10,289 nt of DNA from assembly GCA_913009515.1 (NCBI GenBank), contig CAJVYO010000038.1, positions 1 through 10,289 on the forward strand. Reading direction: 5' to 3'. A program made the translations under genes and the position numbers. Within the stretch, counting starts at the first letter, position 1; each line of letters opens with the position of its first letter. A model generated the notes under the pieces. The model was not told the DNA's origin, ran no database searches, and worked only from the letters and a program-made list of their open reading frames with translations. This DNA comes from an uncultured Methylococcaceae bacterium (GTDB lineage Bacteria; Pseudomonadota; Gammaproteobacteria; Methylococcales; Methylomonadaceae). This document shows positions 1-6,371 of the stretch, piece after piece.

Positions 1-55
1 TAAAGTCTACGCCCCAAATAAACTTATTTTATGAATATTTCTAGCGACACCTTAC

Positions 56-637
56 TTAAGCAGCAAAATTTTCTGCCGCAAATTCCCAATTAACTAATGC
101 CCAAAAAGCGTCTAAATATTTAGGGCGTGCATTACGATAATCGATGTAATACGCATGCTCCCAAACATCACAGGTTAATAAAGGTGTTTGACCTTCAGTT
201 AATGGACACGCTGCATTGCTCGTACTCACTAACTCAAGACTACCATCTGCATTTTTAACCAACCAGCCCCAGCCTGAACCAAAGGTCGTTACTGCACATT
301 TAGTAAAAGCTGCTTTAAATTCAGCAAATGAGCCAAAGCTACTTTCAATCGCAGCCGCTAATTCACCCGTTGGTTCACCACCGCCATTTGGCGACAAGCT
401 ATTCCAATAGAACGTATGATTCCAAACTTGTGCTGCATTATTAAAAATACCACCTGACGCACGCATCACTAAACTTTCAACACTTGCTCCTTCAAATTCA
501 GTACCCGGCACTAAATTATTAAGGTTGGTAGCATACGTTTGATGATGTTTGCCGTAATGAAATTCTAATGTTTCTTCAGAAATATGAGGGGCCAATGCAT
601 CTTTTGCATAAGGTAAAGCAGGTAATTCATAACTCAT
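56..637 (-). CDS. sodB: Iron superoxide dismutase SodB
   Basis: Converts superoxide to oxygen and hydrogen peroxide in the cytoplasm using one active-site iron. The 193-residue protein equals E. coli SodB in length and is close to it throughout. The N-terminal alpha-hairpin domain carries metal ligands His27 and His74 (in VWNHTFYW). The C-terminal alpha/beta domain carries Asp157 and His161 in DVWEHAYYIDYRN. Gln70 in the AAQVWNH segment, with no Gln near position 142-146, is the Fe-type rather than Mn-type pattern. No signal peptide is seen, so it is cytosolic. The ATG is preceded by GGAG at 6 bases, a good ribosome binding site. It lies 94 bases after the TPR-like gene and has its own candidate promoter, so it is probably a separate transcription unit. 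Metal specificity rests on family pattern only; a cambialistic enzyme is possible. Confidence 0.97.
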   Translation of the reverse strand: MSYELPALPYAKDALAPHISEETLEFHYGKHHQTYATNLNNLVPGTEFEGASVESLVMRASGGIFNNAAQVWNHTFYWNSLSPNGGGEPTGELAAAIESSFGSFAEFKAAFTKCAVTTFGSGWGWLVKNADGSLELVSTSNAACPLTEGQTPLLTCDVWEHAYYIDYRNARPKYLDAFWALVNWEFAAENFAA

Positions 638-678
638 CTTTTTCTCCTAAATTAAAATAAAAATCGCTACTGGTTTTA

Positions 679-708
679 AGTATAAATTATCCCACCACTA
701 AAAACCAA
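679..708 (-). promoter_or_regulatory. Candidate sigma-70 promoter of sodB
   Basis: On the minus strand a -35-like TTGGTT (703-708) is followed after 18 bases by TATACT (679-684), which matches five of six bases of the -10 consensus. Transcription would begin near 672, giving a leader of about 35 bases before the sodB ATG. The -35 match is weak, so the call rests mainly on the -10 box and its position. No clear Fur box was seen. Confidence 0.35.
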
Positions 709-731
709 GTATTTTAGTAAAGAATTAAAAT

Positions 732-1463
732 TTACTTTGTCTTGTTAGGTTCATAGTCAGCGGGGCTACCATCATCACGCAGCTTAACCTTAGAGTATTC
801 AGCTTCTGGTACTTTCTCATCACTTTCTACTTCTACCACCTCAACCTCAGGCTCTGCACTCAATGACGTGATAAAATCGGTAAACCAAGCCTCATTTTTT
901 ACCGATTGCATATCGACATCGCTTAATATCTCTGCCTCATCAGGTAAATTCTTATAATCATGAGCGGCTTCTAACGATGCTTTACAAGCTTCAAAATCAC
1001 CACTCACCGCATGTAAACACGCAAAGTTATACGATGCAACACCCTCTTGAATGGAATCTGCAAGCGTAAATTTTTCCTTTGCTAATGCATAGGTCGCCGC
1101 ACGTTCAGATTCTTCTTGAAAAGGCGTTAATTCCATTAATGCTACGCCCCAATCCAACGCTGCCGCTAAATAATCAGCCTTCGCTACAAGACAATAGGAG
1201 AATTTTTTGCCTGCTTCTTCATATAAGCCCTTCGCCTCCGCGCCACCGTCTTTCAAACGCGCAGAATGCAATAAAGCTGCTCCCCAGCCATACAGCGCCC
1301 CTGTAAAAGCCGAACTATCAGCAGCAACAGTCGCATACGCGGTCATTGCTTCGCTTAGTAAGGTTTCAGCCTGTACTTTATCCGTGGCTTCACGGGCTAA
1401 ATTTAACTTTTTATTCGCTGACTTTACTTTAGATGACCCAACAATTGATCCAAATAATCCCAT
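732..1463 (-). CDS. Uncharacterised TPR-like protein with acidic C-terminal tail
   Basis: A 243-residue protein I cannot name. After a short N-terminus (MGLFGS) it is almost wholly alpha-helical and rich in Ala, Leu and Glu. Two similar helical units, YGWGAALLHSA (about 58-68) and LDWGVALMEL (about 103-112), each followed by a helix with a spaced LYEEAGKKF or YALAKEKF pattern, read as TPR-type repeats. Residues 145-170 (SYNFACLHAVSGDFEACKAS and onward) form a further TPR-like helix pair, and 173-198 resembles the usual end of such arrays, with D-x-D before a WF pair. From about 204 the chain is acidic (EVEVVEVESDE) and probably disordered. There is no signal peptide or membrane segment, so a cytoplasmic scaffold or protein-binding role is an inference. 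The start is supported by GAGG 6 bases before the ATG. It has its own TATAAT box and sits between rapA and sodB, which gives no functional clue. Confidence 0.8.
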   Translation of the reverse strand: MGLFGSIVGSSKVKSANKKLNLAREATDKVQAETLLSEAMTAYATVAADSSAFTGALYGWGAALLHSARLKDGGAEAKGLYEEAGKKFSYCLVAKADYLAAALDWGVALMELTPFQEESERAATYALAKEKFTLADSIQEGVASYNFACLHAVSGDFEACKASLEAAHDYKNLPDEAEILSDVDMQSVKNEAWFTDFITSLSAEPEVEVVEVESDEKVPEAEYSKVKLRDDGSPADYEPNKTK

Positions 1464-1494
1464 CTTTATCCTCTATGCTCTGATTTTTATTTTA

Positions 1495-1500
1495 ATTATA
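1495..1500 (-). promoter_or_regulatory. Candidate -10 box upstream of the TPR-like gene
   Basis: The minus strand carries a perfect TATAAT in the 63-base gap between the rapA stop and the TPR-like gene. A start near 1488 would leave a leader of about 25 bases containing the GAGG ribosome binding site. No good -35 hexamer lies 16-18 bases upstream (best options TCAAAC or GTCAAA), so this is a -10 call only. AT-rich DNA makes a chance match possible. Confidence 0.35.
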
Positions 1501-1526
1501 AGTAGCTGTTATATCATGTTTGACAC

Positions 1527-4271
1527 TTAACTGGTGATAATAAATCTAACCGCATCTAAGCGCAATTTTGCTTGATTAATACAATCATGCGATACAATCG
1601 CTTTTTCTTTTAAAGCCTCAATTTCTGTCGGCTTAATACTCAAATTAACCTTACCCAATGCCTTTAAACGCTTAATTTCAGCTGACAATACCGCCAACAT
1701 ATCTGTCGTCGCGTCAGCAATAATACTATTCATCTGCTGGGTTGCTTGTTTTTCCGCAACCGCTATCAATGCATTAATACTCTGATGCTGAGCACTCATA
1801 AATTCAGTAATTTGCTCATGCTCTAATTCATGCCGCACGTCATTTAAATCATCATGCAATACCATGTCACTTACATCGGTTTGCTCTTGATTAATTAAAA
1901 ATCGCAACGGAGTGACCGGTAAAAAACGCCCTAACTGTAAATGAGATGGGGCACTACATTCAATTAAAAACAAACACTCTATTAAATACTGTCCAGCCTC
2001 TAAATTAGGGTGCTTGACCACACTAAACGCCGCGTTACCAATATAATCAGATAACACTAAATCCATCGCAGATAACACCATCGGGTGCTCCCACGTTAAA
2101 TATTGCATATCTTCACGAGCCAATGCACTCTGGCGATTAATAGTAACCGTCACGCCATCTTCTGGAATATAAGGAAAATGACTCACACGTTGTAAGGATT
2201 CAGCCCGCAAAATAGAACAATCTTTAGAATGATAGTCTGAGTCGATACCAAAACAATCAAAAATAGTTTCCATATAACGCCATAATGCCATCGGCTCTGA
2301 TAAGGCACGAATTTTATCAATCAGTTGATAGGCAGGTTCCTGACGAAATGAATTTAACTCTAATAATAAATCACGTGATTGATGCATCTCTGTTTCAATT
2401 TTCGTGATTAATTTTTGAGCATCAACCACTAACGCATCAATACCCTCTTGATAATCACTGGCACAGACCTGAGCAACACTGTCAGCTTGCAAGCGGTACA
2501 CTTCACTGGCGGCATTACTATTATGTTGAAAAAGCTGTAAGCCTTCGTCATACCAGCGGCATAAACTATGCTGCGTGCTACCAATGATATAAGGCACATG
2601 AATTTGAATAATATGTTGCTGACCAATACGGTCTAAACGCCCGATACGTTGCTGCAATAAATCAGGATTTTCAGGTAAATCCCATAAAATTAAATGATGT
2701 ACAAATTGAAAATTACGCCCTTCACTGCCAATTTCTGAACACAGTAAAACTTGAACCCCGGCTTCGGCATCTGAAAAATACGCCGCCGCTCGGTCACGCT
2801 CAATAATACTCATGCCTTCGTGAAACACCGCCACTTTAATGGCATATTTATCACGCAAACTTTTTTGCAGTTGCAACACCATCTCAGGGGTTTTACAAAT
2901 TAACAACACTTGCTCATCAGCCAACGATTTTAAGAAATCGACCAACCAAATCACACTAGTATTATCCGTATCAGGCAGAGCGTAATGATGTAATTCTCTT
3001 TCAGGAAAACCTTTAACCACCTGACGTGAATTTCTAAATAAAACTCGCCCTGTGCCATGACGATCAATCAGTTGTTCTAAAATAGCCGCTTGCACACTTT
3101 TATCGTCAGCGTTTTGTAAAAATGCGTCACTTAAACTTTTATCGACCAAACTAAGCAGTAAGGTTTCTTCCGTAGAGTTTAAAGGCTCGTTAAAATGATT
3201 AATTTTTTCAGCTAACTGGGCAATCGGCTGAAAATGCTGTTCTTCTTCTTGAAACACCTCAAAATCATAAAAACGATCCGCATCTAATAGCCTTAATTGG
3301 GCAAAATGCGTCTGCTTACCTAACTGCTCAGGCGTTGCCGTTAATAAAATAAGCCCTTCAACACTCTGTGATAAACGCTCAACAAAAGCATAAGCCTCGC
3401 TGGGTGTTTCTTGATGCCATTGTAAATGATGAGCTTCATCAACCACCACCATATCCCAGCCTGCCGCAATCGCCTGGGCTTTTCGTGATGAATTTTCTTC
3501 AAAGAAGTCTAATGAACATAAGGCTAATTGGGTAGTTAAAAAAGGATTATCCTCTTCAATCGCCACACAACGCTCTTCATCTAATAGACTAAACATCAAA
3601 TTAAAGCGGCGTAACATCTCTACCAGCCATTGATGCAATAGACTCTCTGGTACGATAATCAATATGCGTGCGGCTAAACCCAGATGCAATCGCTGATGTA
3701 AAATTAAACCCGCTTCAATGGTTTTCCCTAAACCCACTTCATCTGCCAGCATAATACGCACTTGTTCACGTTTAGCGGCTTCATGTGCAATATAAAGCTG
3801 ATGTGGAATCAGTGACGCACGTACGCCCATTAAACCCGCGACATCACTTTGCTGTAAACGCTGTTTATGCTGCCAGGTATCATAACGCAATGAAAACCAA
3901 CGGCCGGCTTCAGCTTGCCCCATAAATAAACGTTCTTGCGGTTTATTAAATTGCAAATGAGCATTTAATGCCATTTCATCAAAACTAATCAATTCATCAT
4001 TATCGTCACGACGCATTTGATAACGAATAAGCCCTTCTTGCTCTGAAATATCAGTGATAACCCCAGAAAACCCGTCGTCATTTTCTATTAAATCACCTAA
4101 TAAAAATTGTACCCGCGTCAAAGGCGCATTATCAACCGCATAAACGCGCCGCTCATTAGCCGCTAAAAATAAAACCGTCACACGACTAGACGTACTATCA
4201 ATGATAATCCCTAGTCCTAATTCAGATTCAGAACGACTAATCCAACGCTGACCAATGATAAAATGATTCAT
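1527..4271 (-). CDS. rapA: RNA polymerase-associated ATPase RapA (HepA), SWI2/SNF2 family
   Basis: RapA binds core RNA polymerase and uses ATP to release or recycle polymerase stalled after transcription. The 914-residue protein aligns with E. coli RapA over its whole length. The N-terminal Tudor-like region starts with GQRWISRSESELGLG. The first RecA lobe has Walker A DEVGLGKT (177-184), DEAH (278-281) and TATPEQLG (311-318). The RapA-specific LFRNSR-xxx-GFP stretch is at 411-423. The second lobe has FHEGMSIIERDRAA (483-496), CSEIGSEGRNFQF (511-523) and motif VI QRIGRLDRIGQ (541-551). The C-terminal region with LAREDMQYLTWEHP, and the end RLDAVRFI, also match RapA. It is shorter than the 968-residue E. 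coli protein mainly because about 45 residues between the lobes (near 430-440) are absent. All ATPase motifs are intact. The ATG follows a short-spaced AAAGAGAG. It lies 96 bases after rplS, beyond a terminator, so it is probably transcribed separately. Confidence 0.96.
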   Translation of the reverse strand: MNHFIIGQRWISRSESELGLGIIIDSTSSRVTVLFLAANERRVYAVDNAPLTRVQFLLGDLIENDDGFSGVITDISEQEGLIRYQMRRDDNDELISFDEMALNAHLQFNKPQERLFMGQAEAGRWFSLRYDTWQHKQRLQQSDVAGLMGVRASLIPHQLYIAHEAAKREQVRIMLADEVGLGKTIEAGLILHQRLHLGLAARILIIVPESLLHQWLVEMLRRFNLMFSLLDEERCVAIEEDNPFLTTQLALCSLDFFEENSSRKAQAIAAGWDMVVVDEAHHLQWHQETPSEAYAFVERLSQSVEGLILLTATPEQLGKQTHFAQLRLLDADRFYDFEVFQEEEQHFQPIAQLAEKINHFNEPLNSTEETLLLSLVDKSLSDAFLQNADDKSVQAAILEQLIDRHGTGRVLFRNSRQVVKGFPERELHHYALPDTDNTSVIWLVDFLKSLADEQVLLICKTPEMVLQLQKSLRDKYAIKVAVFHEGMSIIERDRAAAYFSDAEAGVQVLLCSEIGSEGRNFQFVHHLILWDLPENPDLLQQRIGRLDRIGQQHIIQIHVPYIIGSTQHSLCRWYDEGLQLFQHNSNAASEVYRLQADSVAQVCASDYQEGIDALVVDAQKLITKIETEMHQSRDLLLELNSFRQEPAYQLIDKIRALSEPMALWRYMETIFDCFGIDSDYHSKDCSILRAESLQRVSHFPYIPEDGVTVTINRQSALAREDMQYLTWEHPMVLSAMDLVLSDYIGNAAFSVVKHPNLEAGQYLIECLFLIECSAPSHLQLGRFLPVTPLRFLINQEQTDVSDMVLHDDLNDVRHELEHEQITEFMSAQHQSINALIAVAEKQATQQMNSIIADATTDMLAVLSAEIKRLKALGKVNLSIKPTEIEALKEKAIVSHDCINQAKLRLDAVRFIITS

Positions 4272-4314
4272 ACACTCTCTTTTTAACGTAATAACTTAAT
4301 TTATTAACAGGCAT

Positions 4315-4343
4315 AAAAAAAGGCGCCTAAAGACACCTTTTTT
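4315..4343 (-). terminator. Rho-independent terminator of the rpsP-rimM-trmD-rplS operon
   Basis: In the minus-strand transcript GGUGUC (4332-4337) pairs with GGCGCC (4322-4327) across a four-base UUUA loop. The stem is flanked by A6 and followed by seven U. Two of the pairs are G-U wobbles; in a plus-strand transcript the same positions would be C-A mismatches, so the hairpin is built for minus-strand termination. It begins about 25 bases after the rplS stop and sits in front of rapA. A smaller hairpin (GTGTA 4349-4353 with TACAC 4363-4367) lies between it and rplS and may help. Confidence 0.85.
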
Positions 4344-4367
4344 GAACCGTGTACAACACAAATACAC

Positions 4368-4712
4368 TTATAATTTTTCTTTAATACGTGCTGCTCGGCC
4401 TGATAATTCACGTAAATAATATAACTTAGCACGTCTAACTGCACCACGACGTTTCACGGTAATATCACCTACTAAATGGCTGTGTGTTTGGAAAACACGC
4501 TCAACACCGACACCATGAGAAATTTTTCTAACCGTAAACGCAGAATTTAAACCACGGTTACGTTTCGCGATAACAACGCCTTCAAACGCTTGCAATCTTT
4601 CTCTTTCGCCTTCTTTAACTTTTACTTGCACGACAACTGTATCACCTGGATTAAATTCAGGAAGATCTTTTTTAAGCTGTTCTGCTTCTAATTGACTAAT
4701 AATATTACTCAT
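4368..4712 (-). CDS. rplS: 50S ribosomal protein L19
   Basis: L19 sits at the interface of the 50S and 30S subunits and helps form an inter-subunit bridge. The 114-residue chain is close to the 115-residue E. coli protein from MSNII at the start to AARIKEKL at the end. Diagnostic stretches are RLQAFEGVVIA, SAFTVRKIS and VERVFQTHS in the middle, and VKRRGAVRRAKLYYLRE near the C-terminus; the high basic content suits rRNA binding. The ATG has a good AAGG five to six bases upstream, and this site overlaps the trmD stop codon (TAAGG), with 9 bases between the genes. It is the last gene of the rpsP operon and is followed by a strong terminator. Confidence 0.98.
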   Translation of the reverse strand: MSNIISQLEAEQLKKDLPEFNPGDTVVVQVKVKEGERERLQAFEGVVIAKRNRGLNSAFTVRKISHGVGVERVFQTHSHLVGDITVKRRGAVRRAKLYYLRELSGRAARIKEKL

Positions 4713-4721
4713 TACTGCACC

Positions 4722-5468
4722 TTATTTATACTTTAATTCAATTTTAAATTCTTCTAATAATGCGTGTTGTTCAGTTGTTAAAACTTTATCAACTAATAAA
4801 TCTGGACGTTTTTGCCATGTTCGCCCTAAAGCCTGCTTTAAACGCCACTGTTCTATCTGCTGATGATGCCCACTTAATAATGCTTTAGGGACAACATGAT
4901 TTTCAACCTCTTCGGGTCGCGTATAATGCGGATAATCCAATAAGCCATTCATATGCGAATCTTGCTTTGCAGATTGTTCATCACCTAAAACATCAGGTAA
5001 TAAACGTGAAATACCATCTATAACCACTAATGCAGCAAGTTCACCACCGCTAATAACAAAATCACCTAACGACCATTCTTCATCGCATTCATGTTCAATA
5101 AATCGCTCATCAATACCTTCATAACGTCCCGCAATTAAAATCAACTGTTCTAAATCAACACTTTCATTTAATAAACGCTGTGTAATAGGTTTACCTTGAG
5201 GGCTTAAATAAACGACTTTAACCGCTTGAGACTTTATCGCCTGTTTAGCTGATTCCACCGCATCTTTCAAAGGCTGGTATTTCATTACCATCCCTGCTCC
5301 CCCCCCATAAGGACGGTCATCTACGGTTTTATGCTTATCATCCGTATAATCACGTGGATTCCATACAAATAAATCTACCAAGCCTTCTGTAATAGCACGA
5401 CCGGTAACACCATTTATAGCACTTTGCAAAACCATCTCAGGAAATAAGCTAACAACATCAAAACGCAT
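4722..5468 (-). CDS. trmD: tRNA (guanine-37-N1)-methyltransferase TrmD
   Basis: Methylates G37 next to the anticodon of tRNAs that read CNN and some other codons, using S-adenosylmethionine; this prevents +1 frameshifting. The 248-residue protein (E. coli about 255) is a SPOUT-class knotted enzyme. Visible motifs are SLFPEM (7-12), DDRPYGGGAGM (50-60), YLSPQG (87-92), and the cofactor-binding knot GRYEGIDER (114-122) with SLGDFVISGGELA (133-145). Arg155 and Asp170 match the catalytic pair described for bacterial TrmD, and HYTRPEEVE (181-189) is conserved. Its ATG shares one base with the rimM stop (TAATG), and no clear ribosome binding site precedes it, so translation probably depends on coupling to rimM. 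The codons for GGG at 55-57 form an uninterrupted run of eight G. Confidence 0.98.
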   Translation of the reverse strand: MRFDVVSLFPEMVLQSAINGVTGRAITEGLVDLFVWNPRDYTDDKHKTVDDRPYGGGAGMVMKYQPLKDAVESAKQAIKSQAVKVVYLSPQGKPITQRLLNESVDLEQLILIAGRYEGIDERFIEHECDEEWSLGDFVISGGELAALVVIDGISRLLPDVLGDEQSAKQDSHMNGLLDYPHYTRPEEVENHVVPKALLSGHHQQIEQWRLKQALGRTWQKRPDLLVDKVLTTEQHALLEEFKIELKYK

Positions 5469-5974
5469 TAAAAGTCAGGATCCCAATCAACAATCATTGT
5501 ACCTGCTGTTAAATCTATTTCGATAATCGTTTCACCTTGTAAAAAAGGAATTAAACGTTCCCTTTCATCAAGCAATGTCACCACCACATCATTAGCACCT
5601 GTTTCTAACATTTGCTGAACAATACCGAAATCTACATCATCAGTTGTTTTAACCTTTAAGCCAATCAAATCACGCCAGTAATATTCACCCTTTCTTGCCT
5701 TGGGCAATTGTTGAGGGTCAATAATAATTTCCCAGCCATTTAATTCGGCAGCTAAATCTCGACTATCAATACCTTTTAAATAGGCAACAATCGTTTTACT
5801 ATGAATGCGACCTTCCAACACTACAACTTGTTTTGTTTGGTTGCCTTTCCTTAAAGTCCAAGGTGAGTAAGCCAATATGTTTTCACGATATTCAGTATAT
5901 GAAAATACTTTTATCCAACCTTTGACTCCAAATACACCTGAAACCTTACCAACACTAATAAATTCTTCAGACAA
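5468..5974 (-). CDS. rimM: Ribosome maturation factor RimM
   Basis: RimM binds ribosomal protein S19 and assists late maturation of the 30S head. The 168-residue protein (E. coli about 182) shows both known domains: the N-terminal beta-barrel with SVGKVSGVFGVKGWIKVFS (7-25), and the C-terminal PRC barrel opening with EYYWRDLIGLKV (about 97-108). It ends with the usual acidic stretch (DWDPDF). The start is a TTG two bases after the rpsP stop; upstream in-frame codons up to that stop offer no ATG or GTG, and no ATG follows before the conserved domain. An ATT at codon 6 preceded by GAAG is the only other candidate. An AAGG lies directly against the TTG with no spacer, so initiation should be poor unless coupled to rpsP. 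It overlaps trmD by one base. Confidence 0.95.
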   Translation of the reverse strand: MSEEFISVGKVSGVFGVKGWIKVFSYTEYRENILAYSPWTLRKGNQTKQVVVLEGRIHSKTIVAYLKGIDSRDLAAELNGWEIIIDPQQLPKARKGEYYWRDLIGLKVKTTDDVDFGIVQQMLETGANDVVVTLLDERERLIPFLQGETIIEIDLTAGTMIVDWDPDF

Positions 5975-5978
5975 CCTT
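5972..5978 (-). promoter_or_regulatory. Unusual translation start of rimM: TTG with abutting AAGG
   Basis: The rpsP stop TAA is followed by GG and then the TTG start of rimM, so the only purine-rich Shine-Dalgarno-like bases (AAGG, 5975-5978) touch the start codon and partly lie in the rpsP stop. A productive spacer is normally about 5-9 bases. This arrangement suggests low, coupled initiation by ribosomes finishing rpsP. A less usual ATT start five codons in, with GAAG five bases before it, cannot be excluded. Confidence 0.5.
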
Positions 5979-6237
5979 ATGCAGCAACAGCTGCTTGTTT
6001 TTTAGCGTCTTTAATCAATTTAGCAACACGTTCAGAAGGTTGAGCACCTTGACCTTTCCAATGTTCAACACGTTCTGCATCAAGTCTTAGTCTTTCTTCT
6101 GATCCTTTTGCTAAAGGATTAAAAAAACCTAAACGCTCAATATAACGACCATCACGGCTATTTCTACTATCAGTCACGACAACATGATAAAAAGGACGAT
6201 TTTTTTGTCCACCTCTAGCAAGACGTATAACTACCAT
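5977..6237 (-). CDS. rpsP: 30S ribosomal protein S16
   Basis: S16 binds 16S rRNA early in assembly of the 30S body. The 86-residue protein (E. coli 82) matches the family from MVVIRLARGGQKNRPFYHVV, through SRNSRDGRYIERLGFFNP (24-41), to ERVEHWKGQGAQPSERV (55-71), ending in an Ala/Lys-rich tail. The ATG is preceded by AGAGGA at 6 bases, the strongest ribosome binding site of its operon. It is the first gene of rpsP-rimM-trmD-rplS, with a candidate promoter in the 134-base gap after ffh. Confidence 0.98.
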   Translation of the reverse strand: MVVIRLARGGQKNRPFYHVVVTDSRNSRDGRYIERLGFFNPLAKGSEERLRLDAERVEHWKGQGAQPSERVAKLIKDAKKQAAVAA

Positions 6238-6281
6238 CTAAATTCCTCTAATTTTACATTTAACTTAAGTTTAATCGAACT

Positions 6282-6309
6282 ATTTTACGCGTTTTAATAA
6301 ATATATAAA
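6282..6309 (-). promoter_or_regulatory. Candidate sigma-70 promoter of the rpsP operon
   Basis: On the minus strand TTTATA (6304-6309, four of six matches to TTGACA) and TAAAAT (6282-6287, five of six to TATAAT) are separated by 16 bases, within the ffh-rpsP gap. Transcription would start near 6275 and leave a leader of about 38 bases before rpsP. The region is very AT-rich, so chance matches are common and the call is tentative. Confidence 0.35.
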
Positions 6310-6355
6310 AGCTTAAATCTTAAAAACCATCTTATTTTTCCTAAAACCTTAAGCT
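6310..6355 (-). terminator. Inverted repeat after ffh, possible terminator
   Basis: A perfect 7-base inverted repeat, AGCTTAA (6310-6316) and TTAAGCT (6349-6355), starts about 16 bases after the ffh stop. The 32 bases between the arms contain an A5 and a T5 run that can pair in turn. In the minus-strand transcript the distal arm is followed by TTTATATA. The stem is AT-rich and its loop long, so it would be a weak terminator at best, possibly letting ffh transcripts run into rpsP. Confidence 0.3.
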
Positions 6356-6371
6356 GATAATTTATATTAAT

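Noticed and set aside
16..29. AAATAA-AC-TTATTT inverted repeat downstream of sodB
   Set aside because: The loop is only two bases, the stem is all A-T, and in the sodB transcript it is followed by GGGG instead of a U run, so it is not a usable terminator.
56..637. Manganese superoxide dismutase (SodA) as the identity
   Set aside because: Gln70 in AAQVWNH and the lack of Gln in the 142-146 region are Fe-type marks, and length and sequence follow SodB.
1079..1530. Two overlapping plus-strand open frames opposite the TPR-like gene
   Set aside because: They are antisense to a gene with a good ribosome binding site and coherent protein pattern; their own translations are low-complexity and lack any domain.
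2429..2626. Minus-strand open frame of 65 codons in another frame inside rapA
   Set aside because: It overlaps the second ATPase lobe and C-terminal linker of rapA out of frame, without a ribosome binding site or known motif.
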